A stretch of 64,000 nt of DNA from contig NC_040025.1 in NCBI RefSeq assembly GCF_000972845.2, positions 22,644,021-22,708,020 of the forward strand. The letters are read 5' to 3'. Positions 34,458 through 45,400 of this stretch are shown in pieces. Source of the DNA: Larimichthys crocea. Taxonomy: Eukaryota; Chordata; Actinopteri; Sciaenidae. Both the position numbers and the translations under genes were made by a program. The notes beneath the pieces were generated by a model that made no database searches, had not been told where the DNA came from, and saw nothing but the letters and a program-made list of their open reading frames with translations. The stretch's first letter is position 1. The number at the start of each line of letters is the position of its first letter.

Positions 34458-37064
34458 AATAGAGAATAGATCTTTATTGTCATTGTCACAGGTACAACGA
34501 GATTGAAAGTGCTTCTAGTCAGTGCAATAAAATCCTAGCATTAAAGTGACTAGTGAGTGTTAAAATAACTAGAATAAATAAGAATAAAATACCTGAGACA
34601 TTAAAATGTACTAAAATAAATAAAATTAAACATATGCTAAAATCAAAATAAATACTAAATATGCTAAAAGGAGCATACACCCATAACGTAAAACATAAAA
34701 CATTAAAACATTGTGCACATCATTTTTTAGCAGCATTCACAGTGGCTATTGCAGTTGGATAAAAACTGTGTTTGAGTCGATTTGTTCTAGCACCAATGGC
34801 TCTGTATCGTCTGCCTGAAGGCAGCATTTTAAACAGGGGGTGACCAGGGTGTGAAGTGTCCCTTATGATGTTGTGGGCTTTCTTGAGACAATGGGATCTG
34901 TGTAGGTCTCCCAGTGCTGGAAGAGGGCAGCCGACAGTCCTTTGGGCGTTGTTGATGACCCTCTGGAGCGTTTTTCTCTGAGCCACTGTACTGCTGGTGT
35001 ACCAAATGCATACGCAGTAGGTGAGTATGCTTTCAATGGAGGCACGGTAGAAGGACACCAGCAGTCTTTGTGTGATGTTATTCCTCCTGAGTATTCTCAG
35101 GAAGTACAGTCTCTGCTGGGCCTTCTTTAGTAGCTCCGAGGTGTTCACGCTCCAGGAAAGACTGTCCTGTATGTGGACTCCCAGGTAGCAGAAGTCTGCC
35201 ACCCTCTCCACACTGTCCCCGTTGATGAGCAGCGGTGGGACCACAGTCTTCTTCCTCCTGTAGTCTATTATGAGTTCTTTTGTTTTTGCAATATTGAGAA
35301 GAAGGTTGTTGGCTGTGCACCAAGCCAACAGCCTATAGGCGGACTCATCCCCCCCGGAGATGAGCCCCACCACTGTGGTGTCGTCTGCAAACTTCACAAT
35401 GGTGTTGCTGTGATGGACAGGGGTGCAGTCATGTGTGTAGAGGGAGTAAAGCAGGGGACTCAACACACAGCCCTGGGGGGAGCCAGTGCTGAGGCTAAGG
35501 GCCGTGGATGTATGGTGACCCACTCTGACTCTCTGTCTGCGTCCAGAGAGAAAGCTGCTGATCCACCTGCATGTGGCCTCAGGGAGCCCGAGGTCCCTCA
35601 GCTTGACCGCCAGCTTGTGTGGCAGGATGGTGTTGAATGCCGAGCTGTAGTCCACGAAGAGCATCCGCACATAGCTCCCCTGCTGCTCCAGGTGTGAAAG
35701 TGCAGCATGGAGTGCTGTTGCCACTGCGTCTCCCGTGGATCTGTTCGCTCTGTAGGCAAACTGGTTGGAGTCATGGCTGGGGGGCAGGGCTGCTGTGATG
35801 TGACTGCGAACCAGTTTCTCGAAGCACTTCATGACCACTGGAGTGAGTGCCACTGGTCTGTAGTCGTTGAGGCTGGTGATGTGTGGCTTTTTGGGCAGAG
35901 GGACTACGGTGGAGGACTTCAGGCAGGGTGGAACAGAGGACTGGGCCAGGGATTGGTTGAAGATCCTCGTGAAGACTCCAGCCAGCTGGTCTGCACACTC
36001 CCTCAGCACCCGTCCTGGGACGCCATCCGGACCAGCCGCCTTCCTTGGATTCACCGCCCGCAGGGTGCGCCTCACTTCCTGTTCCTCAAGAGTGAGGGTT
36101 GTGCTGCTGTGGGCTGTGTGGTGTAGCTGTGCTGCCTCTGGTGCTGTGACCTCGAACCGAGCAAAGAAGATGTTCAGCTCCTCTGCCAATGCAAGATCAC
36201 CTTCAGCAGCTCCACGGTTGGTCTTGTAGTTGGTGAGCTGCTGGACGCCCTGCCACACCTGCCGGCTGTTGTTACTGTCCAGGTGGTTCTCGATCCTCCT
36301 CCTGTAGTCTGCTTTGGCCTCTTTGATGCCTCTCTTCAGGTTGGCTCGGGCTGTGCTGTAGAGGTCCCGGTTGCCGGACCTGAAGGCCGTGTTCCTCTCC
36401 CTCAGTAGCTTCTTGACCTCCCGGGTCATCCAGGGCTTCTGGTTGGGGTAGACCCGGCTGTGTTTTACCACTGTGACAGTGTCTATGCAGTTCTTGATAT
36501 AGCACAGTACACTGTCCGTGAACAGTTCCAGGTCCTGATGTTCAAAAACCTCCCAGTTGGTCGTAGCAAAGCAGTCCTGTAGCTGCTGGGAGGCCCCCTC
36601 TGGCCATATGGTAACAGTCTTAGTGATGTTGGGGGCAGTTTTCTTGAGGGGGGCATATGCAGGGATTAAAAGCAAGGACAGATGGTCGGACTGGCCCAGG
36701 TTTGGTAGTGGCCTGGCCCTGTAGCCCTGTTTGATGTTCGAGTACACCTTGTCCAGAGTGTTGTCTCCCCTAGTAGCACACTTAACATGCTGGTGGAAAC
36801 TGGGGAGCGCTGCTTTTAAATCCGCATGATTGTAATCCCCTGCTAGAATCAGCACAGCGTCCGGGTACATGCTCTGCTTGTTGCTAATGTTTGTATGCAA
36901 AAGTCCAATAGCTGAGTTGGCACTAGCGTCCGGTGGGATGTACAGAGCTGTTATTAGAACTACAGTGAACTCTCTCGGAAGATAAATGGGCCTGCATTTA
37001 ACAGTCAGATATTCCACGTCTGGTGAACAGTGACTCTCCATGATCACTGTGTCGGTACACCAGC
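34458..37064 (-). mobile_element. 5'-truncated CR1/jockey-like LINE inserted in the L2 copy
   Basis: A 2.6-kb element on the opposite strand to its host. Its 3' end at 34458 shows GACAATAAAG followed by a short TCTATTC-like tail; its 5' end at about 37064 cuts into the endonuclease coding region. CCAAAAG flanks it on both sides (34451-34457 and 37067-37073), which looks like the target duplication. The family is probably a fish Rex1-like or CR1/jockey-group element; I cannot separate these by eye. Confidence 0.85.
34720..37047 (-). CDS. LINE ORF2 polyprotein (endonuclease remnant and reverse transcriptase)
   Basis: A 775-codon frame without any stop. Numbered from the GTG at 37047, the second half of the apurinic-type endonuclease is present, with GDYNHADL (70-77) and the SDH box (120-122). 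The reverse transcriptase follows from about 335 (KAAGPDGVPGRVL), with DYRPVAL (395-401), VDYSSAFNTI (465-474), GSPQGCVLSPLLYSLY (522-537) and the catalytic FADD (553-556). The C-terminus has LPSGRRYRAIG near the end. The frame stays open upstream to the truncation point through SWCTDTV, so the real N-terminus is missing and no proper start codon remains. Absence of stops or shifts says the insertion is recent, yet this copy cannot encode a complete endonuclease. Confidence 0.9.
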   Translation of the reverse strand: MIMESHCSPDVEYLTVKCRPIYLPREFTVVLITALYIPPDASANSAIGLLHTNISNKQSMYPDAVLILAGDYNHADLKAALPSFHQHVKCATRGDNTLDKVYSNIKQGYRARPLPNLGQSDHLSLLLIPAYAPLKKTAPNITKTVTIWPEGASQQLQDCFATTNWEVFEHQDLELFTDSVLCYIKNCIDTVTVVKHSRVYPNQKPWMTREVKKLLRERNTAFRSGNRDLYSTARANLKRGIKEAKADYRRRIENHLDSNNSRQVWQGVQQLTNYKTNRGAAEGDLALAEELNIFFARFEVTAPEAAQLHHTAHSSTTLTLEEQEVRRTLRAVNPRKAAGPDGVPGRVLRECADQLAGVFTRIFNQSLAQSSVPPCLKSSTVVPLPKKPHITSLNDYRPVALTPVVMKCFEKLVRSHITAALPPSHDSNQFAYRANRSTGDAVATALHAALSHLEQQGSYVRMLFVDYSSAFNTILPHKLAVKLRDLGLPEATCRWISSFLSGRRQRVRVGHHTSTALSLSTGSPQGCVLSPLLYSLYTHDCTPVHHSNTIVKFADDTTVVGLISGGDESAYRLLAWCTANNLLLNIAKTKELIIDYRRKKTVVPPLLINGDSVERVADFCYLGVHIQDSLSWSVNTSELLKKAQQRLYFLRILRRNNITQRLLVSFYRASIESILTYCVCIWYTSSTVAQRKTLQRVINNAQRTVGCPLPALGDLHRSHCLKKAHNIIRDTSHPGHPLFKMLPSGRRYRAIGARTNRLKHSFYPTAIATVNAAKK

Positions 37065-37291
37065 TCCCAAAAGTAGATTGGGAGCCAGAGCTTTCAGCTA
37101 TCAGGCTCCTCTTCTGTGGAGCAAACTACCATTCTGGGTTCAGGAGGCAGACACGATCAACACTTTTAAGAGTAGACTTAAGACTTTCCTTTTTGATAAA
37201 GCTTATTGTTAGGGCTGGCTCAGGTCATCCCTTAGTTATGCTGCCATAGGACTAGACTGCCGGGGGACTTCAAATGGTGCACTGAGCTCTT

Positions 37292-37339
<48 letters not shown>

Positions 37340-37374
37340 CCCTTTCTCTCTCTCTTGCTTTCTCTCTATCTATC

Positions 37375-38214
37375 TGAAAGTGTAAATACATTTTTTTATT
37401 GAATAAAATCATAGTTTCAGTATCAGCATGATACGTGCTGGCATGGAAATGCAGGTTTTAAAGTAACACATAACTGTGGTTCTCCCAGTAGTTAGTTTTT
37501 TTGTGTGTGCATGTGCAACAAATCACTGAATCCTTTTTCCCCTCTCTTTTCTCAAAAGGCTATATTTAAATAAGTGTTAAAATATTTGTAGTTCTATCCT
37601 CCTTTTTATTACTTCTACTACTTCTACTTCACCACACTTCAAGTTGGCTCCTTATTCAGGAGTCACAGCATTTTAAAGCATTTAAAAAGCTGGTGAACAG
37701 TACTGTAGATGTAATGGCGTCAGATCTGAGTGTTCCTGTCATCAGTCTTTTCTGTACAGTGTACTAGAGAAAATCATGTTTTTACATCCTTCCTATATTC
37801 TTTGTTTTTTCATCGTTATCTCATAAAAGAGGCTTTCATGTGTTATGTATATGTTTTAGTTTGTGCTGCCATCTAGTGGTGATCATTTACCTCAAGCTAA
37901 AAAAAATGACATTGTTAAAAACAAAAATGTTGTTGTTGTAAGTGACCCAGTATTTACTGGTTGGAATCCCATACTCACTGAAGGTCCAGCTCACAATGAT
38001 CCTGGTAAGGAGAGGATGAGTTGTACAGGAACTAAAATAGAAGGTGAGCATTTGCAGCCCTGCAGCAGATCTGGGTCAACATCATTAGCCAACTGAGGTC
38101 CACAAGCATCACGGCAGATCATTTATTTGCCAAATTTCTGAGAGACTGCTAAACCCAGGTAAGTCCTTGTAAATAGCTGTCCTAAATAAAATAGTTAAGT
38201 GAACACATAGATTC
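37375..38214. other. Spacer between the two L2-type copies
   Basis: AT-rich, no gene or defined element recognised. A 77-codon plus-strand frame at 37863-38096 has no recognisable feature. Confidence 0.45.
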
Positions 38215-38239
38215 TCTGAATCTGAATTTATCAAAAGTA

Positions 38240-39340
38240 TTGTCACCCATGATTGACCATCAAATTCTTTTACAGAGACTGGAACATCGAATTGGCATCA
38301 AAGGAACCGCCCTAAGCTGGTTTAAATCGTATTTCTTAGATCGATCTCAGTTTGTTCACGTCAATGATGAATCCTCCATGCAGACCAAAGTTTGTCATGG
38401 AGTCCCACAAGGTTCTGTACTTGGACCACTTCTTTTCAGTTTATATATGCTTCCTTTAGGGAACATTATTAGGAATCACTCTATCAATTTTCATTGTTAT
38501 GCTGACGACACCCAATTATATTTATCGATCAAGCCTGATGCAAACAATCAGTTAACTAAACTCCAAGCATGCCTTAAGGATATAAAAAGTTAGATGACCT
38601 ACAATTTTTTGATGTTAAATTCAGACAAAACTGAAGTTCTTGTAATTGGACCCAAACACCTCAGAAACTCTCTTTCTAGAGACTTAGTTACTTTAGATGG
38701 GATCACCCTGGCCTCCAGCTCCACTGTAAAGAATCTTGGAGTTGTTTTTGATCAGGATTTGTCCTTTAACGTCCACATAAAACAAATTTCGAGGACTGCA
38801 TTCTTCCACTTACGTAACATCGCTAAAATCAGACGCATTGTCTCTCAGGCGGATGCAGAAAAACTAGTCCACGCATTTGTTACTTCAAGGCTGGACTATT
38901 GTAACTCTTTGTTATCAGGCTGCTCTAATAAGTCTCTTAGGACTTTGCAGTTAATTCAGAATGCTGCTGCACGTGTTCTGACAGGAACCAAGATCAGAGA
39001 TCACATCTCTCCCATTTTGGCTTCCTTGCATTGGCTACCTATTAAATCTAGAATAGAATTTAAAATTCTTCTCCTTACTTACAAAGCTCTTCATGGTCAG
39101 GCACCATCTTATCTAAAAGAGCTCATAATACCTTATTACCCCTCTAGAACACTGCGCTCTCAGGACGCTGGGTTCCTTGTGGTTCCTATAGTTTCCAAAA
39201 GTAGATTGGGAGCCAGAGCTTTCAGCTATCAGGCTCCTCTTCTGTGGAACAAACTACCTTTCTGGGTTCGGGAGGCAGACACGGTCAACACCTTTAAGAA
39301 TAGACTTAAGACTTTCCTTTTTGATAAAGCCTATAGTTAG
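38240..39340 (+). pseudogene. L2-type reverse transcriptase with one nonsense codon
   Basis: Two frames in the same register (38240-38593 and 38594-39340) are separated by a single TAG at 38591-38593, just where related elements have a Trp before the MTYNFLMLN motif. The first part has HGVPQGSVLGPLLFSLYM and the catalytic YADD ([10 protein letters not shown]). The second holds [50 protein letters not shown] and the terminal FKNRLKTFLFDKAYS. A TGG-to-TAG change explains the stop. The N-terminal endonuclease and start of the reverse transcriptase are absent. Confidence 0.9.
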
Positions 39341-39460
39341 GGCTGGCTCAGGTCATCCCTTAGTTATGCTGCCATAGGATTACACTGCCGGGGGACCCCA
39401 CCGAGGGTTATGCCTAGCCAGGCACGGTATTGGTTGAAGATGCACACATCTCCCTTACCG

Positions 39461-39714
<254 letters not shown>

Positions 39715-41171
39715 GTGGACATGTCTCATTAATGCATGTTACTAACCAAACTTCCCCGGAGTTTCTGTGCTCTGTCGTCCAGCAGGTTCTCGTGGATCGT
39801 GGCTGCTGCTGTGATCCTGCATGACGCCCACTACATATATTATTACTGTCATTATTACTACCATATCTATTACTGTAATCATTTTTATCATTCATTATAA
39901 TTCATTGTCATTTTATCAGTCATTGTACAATATGTTTGTGTTGATTTGTCCTGTACACGTGACATCCATTGCACGTCTGTCCGTCCTGGGAGAGGGATCC
40001 CTCCTCTGTGGCTCTTCCTGAGGTTTCTTCCACATTTTTCCCTGTTAAAAGGGTTTTTGTGGGCAAGTTTTTCCTCACTCGAACCGAGGGTCTAAGGACA
40101 GAGGGTGTCACTCCCTGTACAGATTGTAAAGCCCTCTGAGGCAAATGTACTTTGTGACTTTGGGCTATACAAATAAAATTGATTTGATTTGATTTGATTC
40201 TTCCAATAAACTTGTGGGGAGAATCATGCTACATTTGTTGGTTTCTTTATTCATATTCATATATTAATTATCATATATTAATTTTCTGTGGTGAATTTAA
40301 AACCAGATTGCTGAAGCTCCCCATAAGCATGGTACAAACACAAAGACAAGTGACGAAGGAAGACAACCCTTACAGTACAACATAAATAGTGGAAGTGAAA
40401 GAGGTCATGCCTAAAAACAGAAGAGAGGATCTCAAAAATTGAACATGTTTCTTATTATTCTTATTCTTGTAGGGAACATAGTGGCAGCTTTCCATTATAT
40501 TTTCTCCAGCTCCAACATGAGTGAGTGATTATACAGTAAATGACATCAGAATGAATATGATTGTCATAATGTATAGGAACTTTTTCTGTTATTGCATTCT
40601 AAAATAATGGATAGTAAGAAACAGACATCATTGAATCTATCTCTCTCTCACTTTATTTTATGGCACAAACATTACAGTACATAGTTCATTCTGCAGTACA
40701 TAGAAATCACCTTTCTATGTTTGACCAGCAGGGGGCTCTAAAGTTGAAATCAGAGGTCTGACAGACAGGAATAATTTTTAGACAACAATATTTCTTTTCA
40801 GAAACTTATTTCATTCTTGTCTTATTGTAGTTATCATTCCATTTTCAGGGCATGCACATTGATTGTTGTAGATGTGTATTAGTACCACAGACAGTACACT
40901 GCTAAAGAAGAGTGCAGATCGATGTCTGTGGACCTTCATGTTCGTCCATCTTCTAGTAATGCCTCACGGCTCATATCGGTGGGCGTGCCTCAAGGTAATT
41001 AATTACCATCCACACACCACTACAAACTTTAATTCATTAGGTATAAAGAATAGTTTTCCTGTGTTGCTGTTGTTTTATATATTTTATATATATATATGAA
41101 GTGACTGACACTACAGTGGAACAGCCATCATTCAAATGCAAGCTAACGGTTAGCTCGTCGCTCGTCGCTCC

Positions 41172-41181
41172 TCGCGCCAAA
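41172..41181. promoter_or_regulatory. E2F-type motif in a CpG-rich patch
   Basis: TCGCGCCAAA is a full match to the E2F consensus. It lies in a short CpG-rich patch with repeated CTCGTCGCTC about 1.3 kb before the first ankrd31 exon I can place. E2F6-containing complexes repress germline genes in somatic cells of mammals, which makes the match suggestive; no transcript start is visible. Confidence 0.3.
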
Positions 41182-41449
41182 AAGTTTTCACATTTTTAAC
41201 AGTGTGCATCGCGAGCTCACTGCGCGAGGGATTGTTGTGTTTTCTTTCGAAGGCTTGCAAAATATGTAATTAATTAATAATAATGAAATAATATATGTTA
41301 ATATATGTTTCTGGAACAGAATGTTTAACTAACATTGTGCTCAGCAAGACTCATTCACATCTGATAATTAGTGACTACGACACTCGTCAACTATTGTTCT
41401 TCTGCGTGTTTCTTTGTCTTATTATTAGTGACGAGTGCCGTAGGTGCTA

Positions 41450-41755
41450 TCAATTAGCATTAGCCACTAAAAATTAAATAAATGCTAATGCTAACATGTT
41501 AATGCTAACGTGCTAATGTTAATTTCTAGCACGTCAGTGCTAGCCGCTAATTTTTTGTCACTAAGAATACATGCTAATTACATGTTAATTAACATGCTAA
41601 TGCTAATTAGTATTAACCACTAAGAATTAAAAACATGCTAATGTTAACATGCTAATAGTAACTGCTAGCGCGTCAGCACTAGCAATTAGTATTAGCCACT
41701 AAGAATTAAATACATGCTAATTGCTAACATGCTAATGCTAATTGCTAGCACGCGC
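41450..41755. repeat. Degenerate ATGCTAA-rich minisatellite
   Basis: Dense repetition of ATGCTAAT, ACATGCTAAT and GCTAGCACG, with a larger phrase (TTAGCCACTAAGAATTAAA) recurring near 41,460, 41,611 and 41,690. Unit lengths are irregular, about 50 to 100 bp. Confidence 0.7.
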
Positions 41756-41980
41756 CTGTGTCTAAATAAACATGTTAATAATTACTATTTGAGGTGTGCG
41801 TTTTGAATACAGACCCCCGGCAACAGCCCACTCGTGCTCTCAAAATTTCTGCAGGAATTTTCTAGTGTTCCTATAATATTTTATAATCACATGCCAATAA
41901 ACAAAACCTATATATCTAGTGACAGCTAGCTTCAATATTCCTAACTTAGCATACTGTTTGTATTTGTTACTAATTGAATT

Positions 41981-41996
41981 ATTCTATTATTATTAA

Positions 41997-42027
<31 letters not shown>

Positions 42028-42028
42028 T
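41981..42028. repeat. (TTA)n microsatellite
   Basis: About 16 trinucleotide units with minor interruptions at the left end. Confidence 0.9.
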
Positions 42029-42460
42029 ATACCTCGCTATGGAGTAGCCTTAACAATATTCACCTTTGCTCTTCTCTGTCGTTATGCTGAACATCTTTAA
42101 GGCACAAAATTAGCACTACTGCTGCTGACGTGACAGGTCAGGAAATGTAAACATGTATTTTTGTGCCAGACAAATCATGTGAGTAGAAAAAATAGAGAGG
42201 TAGAAATATGTTTTCAGCACTAATGGTGTGTCCACCTTTACTTGATCATTTTACAGACAAACAAGCATCGTCATCTTTCTCTGTGAAATGAAGCCATGCA
42301 TTGCACCATTTCTTCCCCGACTCCTTCCTGTTGCAGGTTTCAGCAGAGCAGACACATGAGTCTGATGGCATTGTTTGTTTTACAGTGTGCAACATGGTTC
42401 TTGAATCCTGTCTCTGTCTGATAGTCATCTCTTTCTGTCTACTTTCTTGCAGAGACAGAG

Positions 42461-45400
42461 ATGACTGATGGCTGTAATCACAAGCACATGAGGAATACAT
42501 CTTCATATGATAACTCTGCAAGCTTGTTGTGTCCTCTTAATATCTGCCAAAGCAAAGGGTTAGCTGAGGACATGGAGACAAGTCATTTTAATTTACAGGC
42601 TAGGAACAAAGAGCAGAAGAAGCAAATGGAGACAAGTCAATCAGCAGGAATATCCAGCTGTATGCAGTCTGCAGCAGGCTGTGCCAATCCTGCAGCTCAG
42701 TCAGGTAATTATGTTGGAAACTCCTGAAACACCATGCAGTATTGTTGCTACCATGACAAAAAATCTCTGAAGAATCTTTGTTGAAGATCATTTTCACATT
42801 ACAATTTTTTTCACATTATTATGAAATACCAAATGATTCAATTTTCTTGTCATATCATAAAACATTCTGTACATACTATACCCATACACCTTTTGTGTAA
42901 AAAATGACATGTACATTGAGAGGGTTCCCAGCTGTCCTGGAAAACCTGGAAAAGGAAACATTTGGAAAATGACCTTTTTTGTCCTGGAAATGAAAACTTT
43001 AAATTGTATTGTAGCCCTTCACTCAGATTGCCCACTAGGCGTAGTAAAACTAGGTGTGTATATAGTTTGGAACTCGATTGTTGCTAGGATAATGGGTTTT
43101 TTAGACAACAGAAAAACACTCAGCTTGTACATAAGTTGATCTGTTGATTTAGCCGTTCTCACCAGACATGGAGTGGAACAAGAACTGCAGCGATCTTTTC
43201 AGTGTTTAGTCTATTTTTCCAGAGCTGCACACAAAGTTCCTAGAGAAACCCATTCTTACATTTTATGTGCAGCAAACACGTTCACTTCCTACTGTATCTT
43301 TTGATGGGCTTTTACTTTGAATTGTTACTTATGGGCTCTGGACAAAATCCAGGGGAGCCAAAGTGAGCTGGAGAACTGAGTGAAGTAGGTCTGCAAGGAG
43401 TTGGAGAGCAAAATGAACAGATGAAATGGGAAAAAGGTAGAGGTAATAGCAAACTGCAAGAATCAAGGCTGGAGCATGGCAGTCTTAAGAGGTCTTAAGA
43501 GATCCAAAGTCTTTTATTTGATATTTCTACAATCCTTGCTTGAACCAGAAGATGCTGACCATCGTGCAGGTGGTAGAGCAAGAATCGAGGGGGGATCTCT
43601 GGGTAGTGTGAATACAGAATGCAGGTTGTTCTTCGTGTGCCGGTGACTGTTAAACACGTAACAGAAAGAAAGCACTGCTGCTCTAACGCTAACTGTTTGT
43701 CTGTGTTAGGATTAGCACAGTGCATGTGTGTGCAGACACAAGTTTCAACTTACAGCTGTTAAAACCAACTGACAGCTGATCCAGCTCTGATCAGCTTCAC
43801 TTCATGTGATGCTTCAGAGGAAAGGAGGTCTAATTTCTCTGAAAACCATCCTTTCTGTGCTCTCTGCATGCATTAGAGGGGCAAAGACAAAGAAAAGATA
43901 AAAGTGAGGGAAACGTGGATGCATTTGAACAGATGCAAGGATTTCTTGTTATAAGAGAAACTGAGTGTTTTTTTGTAATGGTGGCAGCACTGTGCTGCTG
44001 TGTGATGTATGAGACCTTAAGACTGGATTTGAAGTGAAAGTACTGTCCCCTGGAATTTGTTATGTTTATTTCTAAGGATGCACCAAAATGAAAATTTTCC
44101 AAAACCGAATAAAGATTAAATGGTTGGCCGAATACCGAAACCGAATATGAAATGCGGTTGTTAAATTTTTCACTATTTTTTTTACTACAGTCGTCCCTCG
44201 CTATAACGCGGTTCACTTTTCGCGGCTTTTTTTTTTACAGTGTCCTGTACAGTATGAACGCGCATTGTGTACTGTACAAAATGCGTGTAAAAAGGTGTAT
44301 AAAAGTGTGTGGTGAGGGGGTTTACGGCCTTAAAACATGTATAATAATTGTAAACCTTACTTCGCAGATTTAGTTTATTGCGGGTTATTTTTAGAACGTA
44401 TCCCCCGCGATAAACGAGGGACCACTGTATTGCATAAATAGCCTAGAATAAATTTGTAGACATGTTTTTTCAAAGAAAGTAAATGTTTATTTAATATCCT
44501 TCAAATATTCCAGTAGAATTTCCAGTTAGTATTAATATTATTTCATTTATACTGTTAGAAAACCCATGTTGTTTTAATCACTGTTAATTTGTTCTTGAAA
44601 GAAATACTATTTAGTTTTTCCGGTGAATTTCCATTTTTCCCACGTTCATGAACGCATCATAGTCATTCCGACGGTCATTGAACGAACCTTGCCTGTGTGA
44701 GACGCCGTAATGTAGAGAGAAGTATACAGCTTCGCTAAAGAGCAGTGTATGGTGTATTTCTTGCCTGTGTTTTTCCTATATCCTGCATCGTGGGTTTATT
44801 GTGTGTGAATAAGAAAAAGAATCAGCAACCCTGGCCAGATCACCGCGCACGTTGTTTCATTGCATCAATTGCGTCACGCCACTATTCGGCCTTACTATTC
44901 GGCCACTTCACCTAAAGCCGAAATGCACTTTTGGGCCATTTTCGGCCGAAAATTTTCGGTGGCCGAATTTTCGGTGCATCCCTATTTACTTCACAAATCT
45001 TGCATTTCTTTATCTTCAAAGCAAATGTTTTGCGATATGTGAAAGTTCCCAAGAAGACACAACTTAACAGGAGAAATGCAAAGGGAGAGACTCTTCTGCA
45101 CAAAGCATGTATGAGAGGAGATCTAGCACAAGTCAAAGTGCTCATTCAAGCTGGGATCAATGTCAATGTGGAGGATTATGCAGGTTTGTCATGTCTTAGA
45201 CACTTGTTTATTTTCACTCCTGACAGATTTTACGTCTATCTGTTACTCGTGAAAACTGTCAAACACAAGTCCCACTCTCATCAGTAATTGTTGACTTGTT
45301 GTCAGGCTGGACAGCTCTCCATGAGGCCTCTGCTGTGGGTAGTGAGGCAGTGGTTGAGAAACTGTTGAAGGCTGGAGCTACTGTTGACAGTAGAAGCTGT

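Larger units (their letters stand above)
34134..37374 (+). mobile_element. L2-type LINE 3' fragment, split by a younger LINE
   Basis: The two halves (34134-34457 and about 37065-37374) match, in order, the second L2-type copy further right (about 38875-39400): [17 protein letters not shown] and SHWLP-type motifs in the left half, RLGARAFSYQAPLLW and FKSRLKTFLFDKAY in the right half. The join falls at CCAAAAG, present on both sides of the intruding element. The copy is 5'-truncated and ends in a (CT)n stretch at 37287-37374. It is not functional. Confidence 0.85.
40200..42452. other. Intergenic region upstream of ankrd31
   Basis: No supported gene. It contains a CpG-richer patch at 41,130-41,250, an ATGCTAA-rich repeat at 41,450-41,755 and a (TTA)n run at 41,981-42,028. 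The untranslated first exon and promoter of ankrd31 are expected somewhere here, because the exon containing its first Met has a splice acceptor at 42451-42452. Confidence 0.5.

Noticed and set aside
35173..36505. Several frames of 75 to 174 codons on both strands
   Set aside because: They are shadows of the 775-codon LINE reverse transcriptase, with no features of their own.
37030..37249. Short plus-strand frames ending FKSRLKTFLFDKAYC
   Set aside because: This is the right half of the split L2 copy, not a gene.
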